Source of the DNA: a virus
DNA: 31,432 nucleotides
IMG/VR virus record: IMGVR_UViG_3300008267_000468
Location: 1-31,432 of that record
Direction: 5' to 3' (one strand)
Shown in pieces: positions 11,238-20,200 of this stretch. Under the pieces are notes generated by a model, which saw only the letters and a list, made by a program, of their open reading frames with translations, was not told the DNA's origin and ran no database searches. Position 1 is the stretch's first letter; each line of letters opens with the position of its first letter. A program made the position numbers and the translations under genes.

Positions 11238-12529
11238 TGTCAAATACAACTAACATAGCAGGATTAGCCTCTAATGCAGCAGCAGCTAAAGGAAAATTAG
11301 ATTCTATTAAAAGTAATCTAGATGCCTCTAAAATAGCAAATATGGCTATTGAAAAAGGAAAACAAATAGCAGCAGGACCTGTTCAACAGGTTTTAAATGA
11401 TATTGAAGCTGCTAAATTAAAATATGATACTTTAAAAGCAGATACATTTGGTAAGTTTAATGACTTAGACAAACGTATTGTAAATAAATCTATTTCAAGA
11501 GAAGAAGCAGATAGAATTAAAGGTATAGTACAAGGAAATTTTGATCAAGAAGAAAAAGAATTAAAGGATTTTATAGACCAGAAAACAGAGCAATATACTA
11601 AACTAATAGAAAATACTAAAGAATCTATTAATAATAAATTAAAAGCTGCTGATGAAAAGATTAATGGATTTTTAAAAAAAAGTCATAAAAGAGCTAAAAG
11701 AAAAAACGGACGAATATTAAAAGACTTATTAAAAGGAGCTATTAAAGCAGTTAAAAAGAATCCTGTTCCTGTGATAATGGCTTCATTAACTATAACATGT
11801 CAATTAATTTCTGTAAGAAATAAAAAAATTGAAGAATTAGTTGATAGCGTAAACGATGTAATCGATAATATTCAATCTAAAGAAGATGTTAAAAAAGCTA
11901 CTTTATTAAGAAATAATGCTATACGTGTTATAAGGGAAAATGAAGCTAAAATTAACTCTATAAAAAGTATTTTAGACCGAATATCACTTATACTATCAAT
12001 ATTAGAGATTATTTTATTTTTAGCAGACATACTATTACCTATCCCTGTACCGTCTCCAGCACCCGATGTTGTAACTCCTGCTAAAGAAAGATTTAGAAAA
12101 AAATACGAACTAGCTGTTGAAATTATAACTAGTTTATTAGCAGCAATTGCTATTATAGGATCATTATTAGATAGAATTATTGAAGAACTAGAAGATCAAA
12201 AAGAAAGACTTAAAGAAATTGATGCTTTCTTTGATGAACCTTCTAATTTAGCTGCATTTGATAGAACAGACTTAGACAAAGCCTTAGCAGCACTATCACC
12301 ATCAGGTAATTTGGGTGAAATAAGCACAGGGTATAAAGGATTTAGGTTTGCTATTAAAGAAGAAAATGATCCTAAGTTTATCGTTGCGGGGAATAAACGT
12401 AGATATGCTGTAGCTCTTAGCAATGATAATGTAGAAGTAATACAATCTTCTCGCTCATTTACATTAGACCCAGATATCCTTATTGAAGAACTTAAATTAA
12501 TCATAGATCAACAAAATCTCAAACCTTAA
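11237..12529 (+). CDS. coiled-coil protein with hydrophobic segments, hub or tape-measure-like
   Basis: A 430-residue protein. Residues 1-150 are a long Lys/Glu/Ala-rich coiled coil. Three hydrophobic helices follow, near 172-190, 250-275 and 288-308. The last 120 residues form a mixed domain. Long coiled coil plus hydrophobic helices is typical of tape-measure or hub proteins that also help DNA cross the membrane, and the gene sits between the spike and gp25 genes. It is short for a tape measure of a T4-sized tail, so a shorter tail or another hub role is possible. No named family is recognised. It is coupled to the spike gene by a one-base overlap. Confidence 0.55.
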   Translation: MSNTTNIAGLASNAAAAKGKLDSIKSNLDASKIANMAIEKGKQIAAGPVQQVLNDIEAAKLKYDTLKADTFGKFNDLDKRIVNKSISREEADRIKGIVQGNFDQEEKELKDFIDQKTEQYTKLIENTKESINNKLKAADEKINGFLKKSHKRAKRKNGRILKDLLKGAIKAVKKNPVPVIMASLTITCQLISVRNKKIEELVDSVNDVIDNIQSKEDVKKATLLRNNAIRVIRENEAKINSIKSILDRISLILSILEIILFLADILLPIPVPSPAPDVVTPAKERFRKKYELAVEIITSLLAAIAIIGSLLDRIIEELEDQKERLKEIDAFFDEPSNLAAFDRTDLDKALAALSPSGNLGEISTGYKGFRFAIKEENDPKFIVAGNKRRYAVALSNDNVEVIQSSRSFTLDPDILIEELKLIIDQQNLKP

Positions 12530-12536
12530 TATTTAT
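12529..12536 (+). promoter_or_regulatory. late-type motif ATATTTAT
   Basis: ATATTTAT at 12529-12536 fills the 11-base gap between genes, four bases before the ATG at 12541. If it is a promoter box, transcription would begin at or near the start codon (a leaderless message). Confidence 0.45.
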
Positions 12537-12540
12537 TGTT

Positions 12541-12897
12541 ATGGAAGCTAAACAATTTAAATCATTAATTAAAGAAGCAGTACGTGAAGCCGTTCGTGAA
12601 GAACTTGGCCTAATGCTGTTAGAACAATTAAAGAGTGGTACAACACCACAAACTCAACCACTTACTGAAGGTCGCTCGATGTCATTTGATAGCGGGGATG
12701 TACATAGCGTTGGTATGAGATCTCAAATGGGTAGTAAAATGGCTGAAATGTTTGGAATGCCAGCAGGAGCATCTAAACCACAATCACAATTAAAAGTAGA
12801 CCCAACAAGTGATAATCCATTTGCTGCGTTTATTAATGATACTGCTGCTAATCTTAGTCCTCAAGAAATGAGACAAATGTTACAAACTCAAGGTTAA
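12541..12897 (+). CDS. small structural or assembly protein, 118 aa
   Basis: Unrecognised 118-residue protein with a charged N-terminal helix (residues 3-30, pattern KxLIKEAVREAVREEL), a polar Thr/Gln/Pro/Ser linker, and a Met/Gln-rich C-terminal half. The N-terminal helix resembles the coiled-coil start inside the product of 7511-8056 and, more weakly, the first residues of the product of 27727. It lies between the hub-like gene and gp25, two bases from the latter, and so probably acts in baseplate assembly. Confidence 0.55.
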   Translation: MEAKQFKSLIKEAVREAVREELGLMLLEQLKSGTTPQTQPLTEGRSMSFDSGDVHSVGMRSQMGSKMAEMFGMPAGASKPQSQLKVDPTSDNPFAAFINDTAANLSPQEMRQMLQTQG

Positions 12898-12899
12898 TA

Positions 12900-13310
12900 A
12901 TGGCAGTACCTAAAACATACCGTGTAGATCCTAGAGACTTGCAAAAAAATATTGCAATCGGTGTTGGCTTGCCATTCAATAAACCTTCTGCTTTTAAAAG
13001 TACATATAGTACTAAAGAACAGGTAAAATATAATTTAATTAACCTTTTATTAACTAATAAAGGTGAACGAGTTGAAAATCCTGAGTTTGGTTGTGATATA
13101 AAAAAATCTATATTTGATTTTATTAACAATGAAAATGTTAGTATAATTGATAATAATATAAAAAGGGGTATAGCAATGTTTATTCCTGAAATAAATTTAG
13201 GAAACGTAATTATTACTCCAACACCTGATCAAAACACAATAAACATAAAAGTAGAATACAGCATGAAAATTTCAGGTGAAGCTGATGAAATACAAATTAA
13301 CTTTGAATAA
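12900..13310 (+). CDS. baseplate wedge protein, gp25/GPW family
   Basis: A 136-residue protein of the gp25/GpW baseplate family, which forms the core of the wedge and contacts the sheath. The family signature is clear: NLINLLLTNKGERVENPEFG at residues 45-64, followed by the helix DIKKSIFDF. The C-terminal strands (IITPTPDQNTINIKVEY) complete the fold. The length is normal for the family (T4 gp25 is of similar size). The stop and the ATG of the gp6-like gene overlap (TAATG), a conserved pairing in contractile-tail phages. The start ATG at 12900 is two bases after the previous stop. Confidence 0.9.
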   Translation: MAVPKTYRVDPRDLQKNIAIGVGLPFNKPSAFKSTYSTKEQVKYNLINLLLTNKGERVENPEFGCDIKKSIFDFINNENVSIIDNNIKRGIAMFIPEINLGNVIITPTPDQNTINIKVEYSMKISGEADEIQINFE

Positions 13311-15139
13311 TGTCTGAAACAAAAAACATATCATATCTAAATAAAAGCTTTAGTGACTTTAAGTCTACATTGATAAAGCATGCTAAAACTTATTTCCCTA
13401 CAGCATATAATGACTTCTCAGACGCGTCTCCAGGGATGATGTTTATTGAAATGGCATCTTATGTAGGTGACGTATTATCATTCTATTTAGATACTCAATT
13501 CCAAGAAAACTTACTTTTATATACAAAGGAAAAAGACAATGCTATATCTTTAGCTTATGCCTTAGGTTATAGACCTAAGATGTCTTATGCATCATATGTT
13601 GATTTACAAATATCTCAAAGAGTTCCAATAATAACTAATATATTAAATAATACTGATGTTCCAGATAGTAATTATTATATTATAATTCCTGAAAACAGTG
13701 TTGTAGAAAGTATTAGTGGTGTTAAATTTTTAACTACAGAACTAGTTGATTTTTCTAAAGAAGAAAATAGAACTATTGCTTTTGACCAAACAGGTTATTA
13801 TAGAGTAACTAAAACAGTAAAAGCCATATCAGCTGAAATTAAAACAACAACTGTTGATTTTGGTAATACGCCACAAAAGTTTACTAGTACTACTATATCT
13901 GATAATAGAATATTAAATATATTACAGGTTACGGATGCTGGTAATAATATTTGGTATGAAGTTCCATATTTAGCTCAACAAGGTATTCCTCAAAAAACTA
14001 CTAATCCAACATATAACTCGGATTCAATTCCTTATTTATTAAGTTATATTGAAACACCTAGAAGATTTGTAACAAGATTTAAGGAAAATGGTGATTTAGA
14101 ATTACAATTTGGAGCAGGTACAAATGCATCTTCAGATACTTCTATTTTACCTAATCCAAATAACTTAAATTTAGGTACAGATGCTAATGTATATGATCCA
14201 ACTAATACATTTAATAGAGCAACAGTAGTAACTACAAGAGAATATGGTTTAGCACCAACAGGTATTTTAACAATAAAATATCTTGTAGGTGGGGGAATAA
14301 GTTCAAATGTTTCATCCAATGAAATCGTAAATAGAAAGTTTAATTTAGCTGATATTACTTTTAACGGTAGTGTTTCTGTTCCCCAAAATACTGATATTTT
14401 TAATAGCATGATTATCACTAATCCTGAGCCTGCTATTGGGGGTAGAGATGAAGATACTGTTGAGGAAATTAGACAAAATACTCTTTATTCTTTCTCTTCA
14501 CAAAATAGAGTTGTAACTAAAGAAGATTATATTAATAGAGTACTTAGTATGCCTAGCCATTTTGGTGCAGTAGCTAAAGTATATGCTATAAATGATTTTG
14601 CTTTATCTCAAAATTCAGGAAATGATCGTTTATTAGATAACAATCCTTTATCTATTAGTTTATATGTTTTAGGATATAATGCAAATAAAAATTTAGTAAC
14701 CCCATCTTCTGCACTTAAGAATAATATTAAAAATTATTTATCACAGTATAGAATGGCTACTGATGCTATCAATATTAAAAATGCTTATTATCTTAATATA
14801 GGTATTAACTTTGATATTTCCGTATTACCAACATTTAATAATAAAGAAGTATTAAGCAATTGTATAACTGCTTTAAAAGATAAATTTGGCATCGAATACA
14901 TGCAAATTAATAAACCATTAGTTATATCTGATATCAATTCCACTTTAATACAAGTTAGAGGAGTTCAATCAATAACAAAAGTTGAAGTTGTAAATAAATC
15001 TGGTGGAAATTATTCTCCATACAGCTATGATATCCCAGGTGCAACTAGAAATAATATATTATATCCATCATTAGATCCATCTATATTTGAAATTAGATTT
15101 CCTGATGTTGATATACAAGGTAGAATTGTAACATTATAA
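13310..15139 (+). CDS. baseplate wedge protein, gp6/baseplate-J-like
   Basis: A 609-residue protein matching the gp6/GpJ wedge family, which dimerises around the baseplate and controls sheath contraction. The N-terminal region has the typical pattern DASPGMMFIEMASYVGD and SFYLDTQFQENLLLYT, then SLAYALGYRP (about residues 38-90). The C-terminal half has the characteristic DTVEEIRQNTLYSFSSQNRV segment and the strand FGAVAKVYA, followed by the end domain. The length is close to T4 gp6. It overlaps the gp25 gene by one base and is followed ten bases later by the lysin gene. A minus-strand frame at 14044-14418 is a shadow. Confidence 0.9.
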   Translation: MSETKNISYLNKSFSDFKSTLIKHAKTYFPTAYNDFSDASPGMMFIEMASYVGDVLSFYLDTQFQENLLLYTKEKDNAISLAYALGYRPKMSYASYVDLQISQRVPIITNILNNTDVPDSNYYIIIPENSVVESISGVKFLTTELVDFSKEENRTIAFDQTGYYRVTKTVKAISAEIKTTTVDFGNTPQKFTSTTISDNRILNILQVTDAGNNIWYEVPYLAQQGIPQKTTNPTYNSDSIPYLLSYIETPRRFVTRFKENGDLELQFGAGTNASSDTSILPNPNNLNLGTDANVYDPTNTFNRATVVTTREYGLAPTGILTIKYLVGGGISSNVSSNEIVNRKFNLADITFNGSVSVPQNTDIFNSMIITNPEPAIGGRDEDTVEEIRQNTLYSFSSQNRVVTKEDYINRVLSMPSHFGAVAKVYAINDFALSQNSGNDRLLDNNPLSISLYVLGYNANKNLVTPSSALKNNIKNYLSQYRMATDAINIKNAYYLNIGINFDISVLPTFNNKEVLSNCITALKDKFGIEYMQINKPLVISDINSTLIQVRGVQSITKVEVVNKSGGNYSPYSYDIPGATRNNILYPSLDPSIFEIRFPDVDIQGRIVTL

Positions 15140-15149
15140 AAATTAAAAT

Positions 15150-15749
15150 ATGAATTTAGACAAATTAAAAGGACATATTCCTGACGCCGTAATTGCCCAA
15201 ATTCCAGGAGTTATGGAAAAATTCCAGATTAATACTCCACTACGTTTAGCACACTTTTTAGCTCAATGTGGTCACGAATCAGGCGGTTTCCGTTTAACAA
15301 AAGAAAATTTAAATTACAGCGCTAAAGGTTTAATGGGTATTTTTAAAAAATATTTCCCTACCGAAGCAAAAGCAAATGCATATGCTCGCAAACCAGAAAA
15401 GATTGCTAACTTAGTTTATGGTAATAGAATGGGTAATGGCCCTGAAGCATCTGGGGATGGTGCTAAATTCTGTGGACGTGGTTATATCCAATTAACAGGT
15501 AAAGATAACTATACAGCATTTGGTAAATCTATTAACGAAGATTTAACAGCAGACCCAACAGTAGTAGCAGGCAAATACGCATTATTATCAGCTGGATGGT
15601 TCTTTAGCAAAAATGGCTTACATAAATTAGCTGATGGTGGCGCAACTGATGCAGTTGTTACACAAATTACTAAGCGTGTTAACGGTGGTACTATTGGATT
15701 GGCTGATAGAATCAAACACTTTAAGGAATATCACGCCTTACTAGCATAA
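15150..15749 (+). CDS. glycoside hydrolase family 19 lysin (endolysin or tail-associated)
   Basis: A 199-residue GH19 enzyme, cutting the glycan of peptidoglycan (or chitin). The motif CGHESGGF (40-47) carries the likely catalytic Glu43, with Glu52 the likely second acid in the following helix; FCGRGYIQLTGKDNY (107-121) is the family's substrate-binding signature, and the last third holds the remaining helices. The length suits a single-domain phage lysin; no signal peptide is present. It lies in the baseplate operon and is followed by a perfect terminator hairpin, so it may be a virion-associated lysin replacing the lysozyme domain missing from the spike, or the cell-lysis enzyme. Confidence 0.9.
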   Translation: MNLDKLKGHIPDAVIAQIPGVMEKFQINTPLRLAHFLAQCGHESGGFRLTKENLNYSAKGLMGIFKKYFPTEAKANAYARKPEKIANLVYGNRMGNGPEASGDGAKFCGRGYIQLTGKDNYTAFGKSINEDLTADPTVVAGKYALLSAGWFFSKNGLHKLADGGATDAVVTQITKRVNGGTIGLADRIKHFKEYHALLA

Positions 15750-15769
15750 TAATACATAATTAAATTAGG

Positions 15770-15814
15770 AGTTTCCGGTTGCAATATTTATATATAGTAA
15801 CCGGAAACTTTTTT
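15770..15814 (+). terminator. perfect 11-bp terminator with a late motif in its loop
   Basis: AGTTTCCGGTT (15770-15780) pairs perfectly with AACCGGAAACT (15799-15809), followed by Ts to 15814. The 18-base loop (15781-15798) contains ATATTTAT. The next ATG (15817) begins two bases after the T tract. It ends the spike-to-lysin transcript. Confidence 0.85.
15784..15791 (+). promoter_or_regulatory. late-type motif ATATTTAT in a hairpin loop
   Basis: ATATTTAT at 15784-15791 in the loop of the terminator, 25 bases before the ATG at 15817. If used as a promoter, the message would begin in the descending arm, so it would not contain the hairpin. Confidence 0.5.
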
Positions 15815-15816
15815 AC

Positions 15817-16884
15817 ATGGCCGTATATAAAATATTCCCTGAAAAGGACGCAACAATTTATTCTTACTACCCTTCAACTAACACAGGGATAGACGAGATT
15901 CTAGAAGTTAGTACATATGAAAGCACTTTTCAAGGTACTAGAGAATCTTCTAGAGCACTTATTAAATTTTCAACTAGCGAAATAGTTGATACTATCCTCA
16001 ACAAAGTATCTGGGAGCAGTTATAAAGCATTTTTAAAATTATATTTAGCAAATGCTACTGAACTTCCTACAGACTACAAAATCGAATGCTACCCAGTTTC
16101 AGATGCTTGGGATATGGGAACAGGACGATTAGCTAATTATCCTGCTACTGAAAATGGTGTTTGTTGGACACACAAAACATTAACTAATACATGGACCACT
16201 GCAGGTGGTGATTGGCTTACTGGATCAGTTGCTACTCAATCGTTTGCTTATAACGATGATAAGGACATTGAATTAAATGTTACCACAGCAGTATCTGCAT
16301 TTTATGCATTTGAAACAAACCCATTTGCTGCTGTTAAGATTAAAAATGAAGGATTTATTTTAAAACATACAAGCAGTATTGAATTTAGTACAGCAAGTGC
16401 TCCATTTGAATTAAAATATTTCTCAGCAGATACTCATACTATTTACCCACCATGTTTGGAAATTAGATGGGATGATAGTACATTCGTTACTGGTAGTTCG
16501 ATTGTAACAAATAATCATAGAGCCGTTGTTTCATTAAAAAACAATAAAGCTGAGTTTCAACAAGACTCAATTAATAGATTTAGATTAGGAGTTAGAGATC
16601 AATACCCTCCAAGAACATTTAATGCAAATCAATTATACATAACTGGGTCTCAATTATTACCTAGTGCGTCATATTGGGCTATTAAAGATTTAGATACTGA
16701 AGAGTGGGTAGTAGATTTTGATACATCTTATACAAAGATAAGTGCTGATCCAACTTCAAGTTTCTTTACAGTTCATATGAATGGATTACAACCAGAAAGA
16801 TTTTATAAAATACTTATTAAATCTGTAATTGGTGGTTCAACTGTTATATTTGATGAAGATTATATTTTTAAAGTAATTAGATAA
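15817..16884 (+). CDS. structural protein with DNRLRE-type N-terminal domain
   Basis: A 355-residue protein. The first 190 residues match the DNRLRE pattern: AVYKIFPEKDATIYSYYP near the start, then a repeated strand structure with SSRALIKFS and a long insert with two Trp-containing strands (CWTHKTL, TTAGGDW). This is a jelly-roll-like fold used in surface and virion proteins. The C-terminal 150 residues form another beta domain, with MNGLQPERFYKILIK near the end. Position after gp6 suggests a baseplate or fibre-attachment protein. It is coupled to the next gene by a one-base overlap (TAATG). Confidence 0.65.
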   Translation: MAVYKIFPEKDATIYSYYPSTNTGIDEILEVSTYESTFQGTRESSRALIKFSTSEIVDTILNKVSGSSYKAFLKLYLANATELPTDYKIECYPVSDAWDMGTGRLANYPATENGVCWTHKTLTNTWTTAGGDWLTGSVATQSFAYNDDKDIELNVTTAVSAFYAFETNPFAAVKIKNEGFILKHTSSIEFSTASAPFELKYFSADTHTIYPPCLEIRWDDSTFVTGSSIVTNNHRAVVSLKNNKAEFQQDSINRFRLGVRDQYPPRTFNANQLYITGSQLLPSASYWAIKDLDTEEWVVDFDTSYTKISADPTSSFFTVHMNGLQPERFYKILIKSVIGGSTVIFDEDYIFKVIR

Positions 16885-17213
16885 TGGAAAGTATAAAGGT
16901 TGATAAAAATGTTTTAGGAAAGAACAATAGTGTATTAAATACAGACTTTAGTTTCTTTTTAAAAGATACAATAGTTCCTGAATTTACGCTTGAAGATTTC
17001 TTTCAATTATATGAAGAATTATTTTATCAAATTCCTAAAGAAGGTGATGTTGAATCTCATAGATATATTCTAACTAAAGAAGCAGAATATTTAGGGGTTC
17101 AATTAGCAGATGATGTTGATATACAAGCGTTACTTAATGAAATTACTTCTTTAAGACAACAGCTTTTAGAAGCAAAAACAATTATTACAGATTACACAAA
17201 GACTAAAAGATAA
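16884..17213 (+). CDS. small helical baseplate-region protein, 109 aa
   Basis: Unrecognised 109-residue protein: a polar N-terminus, an acidic aromatic-rich helix (FTLEDFFQLYEELFYQI, about residues 35-51), and a Leu-rich C-terminal coiled coil (ALLNEITSLRQQLLEAK). It overlaps both neighbours by one base, so it is made in step with them. Probably an assembly factor or small structural subunit that binds the large protein encoded next. No family is recognised. Confidence 0.65.
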   Translation: MESIKVDKNVLGKNNSVLNTDFSFFLKDTIVPEFTLEDFFQLYEELFYQIPKEGDVESHRYILTKEAEYLGVQLADDVDIQALLNEITSLRQQLLEAKTIITDYTKTKR

Positions 17214-20200
17214 TGGCCGAAATAAAGATTATAGGAAATATTAGTAATACAAGTCAATCAAATAGATTTGATGATAAAGATATTGCTTTGTTAGGCCAAA
17301 ATGTAATTATAAACAATTTTGGAACCTCAGATGATTATGCAGAATATCACATTCATGATATTTTAGACAATCCTTTAAGACAAGTTTATTCTTATTTATC
17401 TTATAAATCACCTTCAAACGTTGCTTTAAATATAGATGGAACTTATTCTTTTTTAGAAATAGATCCAATTGAAGATTTAAAAAAGGAATTTAGCAATGGT
17501 GAGTTTCGAACAACATATAACTTTTTTAGAAATAAATTAGGTTTACCTGTTGCTCCTCTTTTTATTAAAGATATTTCTGATGACAGAACTGAACTTAAAG
17601 TAGGTTCTACTTTTTTAAATAATGATTTATTAGGACCAAGAGTATTAGCTTTAGTAGAAGAAATTAATGATACTCCGTATTTAAAATATTATTTAGCAAA
17701 TTTCGGAAGTAACAATACATCTGTCATAATTAATGTTGCATTAGATACAACTGAAGACGAGTATTATGTCCTTATTAAATTATATCGCCCACTCCCAGTA
17801 GATATATCTATAAAAGATACTTTCTGGATTGTAGATGAAGTTATTGATAGTTATACTTTTGAAGTTAATTTAGATAAATTATTAATACTAGATGAAGTTC
17901 CTAATATAAAAGGACCTAATTTTAGTGTTAAAGTTGATTTTAACAATGTAAGTACTCCTTATCACAACCATAATACATTAATCAATCAACTAACTGGTTC
18001 TAATTTTAGTTTAATTACCCGCTATTTAAGTGGATCTATTGATATTAATGTAGACTATACTGATTTTAATGACTTTATTAGATTTAGTTCAGCTGAGGCT
18101 AGAATTGCTAATTTTAAAGATAAAGTTACTTTAATACAAAAATACGAAGCTACTTCATCTATTATAGGATCTAGCACATTATCTACTAAAGCAGCCGAGT
18201 TAGCTTATTATTCATCAAGTATTACTTCCCTTATTACTGGGTTTGATGAGTATGAAAAATATATGTACTTTGAATCAAGCTCATATGCTTATCCAAAGAC
18301 AACAAGTACAAAACCATTTATATTACAACCAGTAACATCATCGATTGTTACTAATTGGTACAATGATAGAATAACAGCTGCTCAAGATTTTGATTTAGAT
18401 AACCAAGATCAGTTATTACAATTGATTCCTGAATTTGTTCGTGAAGATGAAGATAATACTCCATATTTAACATTTGTTAATATGATGGGGCAGTATTTTG
18501 ATAATATATGGATTTATTTAAATTCAATTACTGACTTACATAAGAATAGAAATAACCTTGAAGAAGGTGTTTCTAAGGATGTTGTATTTCATGCATTACA
18601 GTCATTAGGAGTTCATTTATATAATAGTAAAGCAGATGTAGATTTAGATTTAGCATTATTAGGTGCTAATAGTGGTAGTATTGGAAATTTAGATAATATT
18701 CCTAAAAAAGATTTAATTGCTGAAGTATATAAAAGAATATACCATAACATACCATTATTATTCAAATCAAAAGGTAGTAATAAAGGTTTAGATCATTTAG
18801 TTAATGTATTTGGTATTACAGGTAGTATTCTACCAATTAAAGAATTTGGTGGAAATACAAAACGTAATACATTAACCGATAGCAATGGAGATAAAATTCG
18901 TGTTATTTCTACTCAAATTACAGGAAGTGTATTATCACCTTATATTAGACTTGAAGAAGAAAGCACAGACATTACAGCAGTTAGATCAGTAGACTTTCAT
19001 AAAATTGATATATCTTTTTCACCCCAAAATGAAATAGATAATATATTGTCATCATCTATAGCAACAGCTGTTACTAATTTTGAAATTGATAATTATGTTG
19101 GTGACCCACGTTTTGAATTAAGTGGTAGTTATCCTACATTAGAAACATTAAGAAAAACACATATTAATTCTAATTTTACTGTAGAATTTGATTATGCTGG
19201 TTTTATTGAATTAATAAAGTTCTTTGATAATTCATTATTCAAAATGTTAAAGGATTATGTACCTGGTAGATCAACTCTATTAACAGGTGTAACTATTCGT
19301 CCTCAACATTTAGAAAGAATTAAATTTAAAAGACTTCAACCTGGTGTTGTTAGACAAACAGTATATGAAGCTAATTATCAAGGGCCTACAATTGCTGAGG
19401 ACAATGATTATTTATATAGTTTATTGCCAAACGATAGACGAGCATTTTACAATGGGGAATTGAGTGGAAGTTGGCCTGATATCAATGAAAGATTTGAAAT
19501 TACAAACCCTAACCCATTCTTAATCACAACTACATCTAGCTCATATCAGTTTGAACATACTGATTTTAATGTAACATTAAACAATGCTAGCGGAAGTAGA
19601 CATTCTATTAAAGTTCAAAAACTAACCCCAATATATTCATTTGTAAGTGGTACCTTACAACAAACAAGCCATATTCAGGTACAAACTGATGTTCAGGATA
19701 GTAATGAATCTTTAAGATCATTTGAATTATCAAGATATAAAGGAGTTAAATTAACTAGCAAAGAATACAACACATATACATCGGCTTCATTTAATTATGA
19801 AGGAGATAAATCATTTGGTAAAACAGCTGCGATTGATAAGCAAGTTAGAAAATTAGGTTTATTTTCTGAAATTGTTAAAAGTAGATTTTTACCAAATAGA
19901 AATGATGTTGTTACAAAATATCTTGTTGATGAAGAAGGTAATTTAACTGAATTAAATCAACGTAATAAAAATTGGGAAGAAGTTCAAAGAACATTTGTTA
20001 CTGCTGATGATTTAAATATATCATTGTTTGATAATCAAAAATATAGTAATCAAAAGAGTTTAGATGGAACTAAACATATTTTTGAAAGCGGATATTCATA
20101 CACACCACTACTATATTTCTCAGGAAGTGATAGTACATTATATTTTGAATCAACTATAGGAAATACAGCCCATGAATTAGTAGCATCTCATGTTGCTGGT

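Noticed and set aside
12196-12504. Minus-strand frame opposite the hub-like gene, and similar ones at 9616, 14044, 15509, 27260, 28696, 29379 and 31015
   Set aside because: Shadows of strong plus-strand genes; all recognised genes in the window are on the plus strand.
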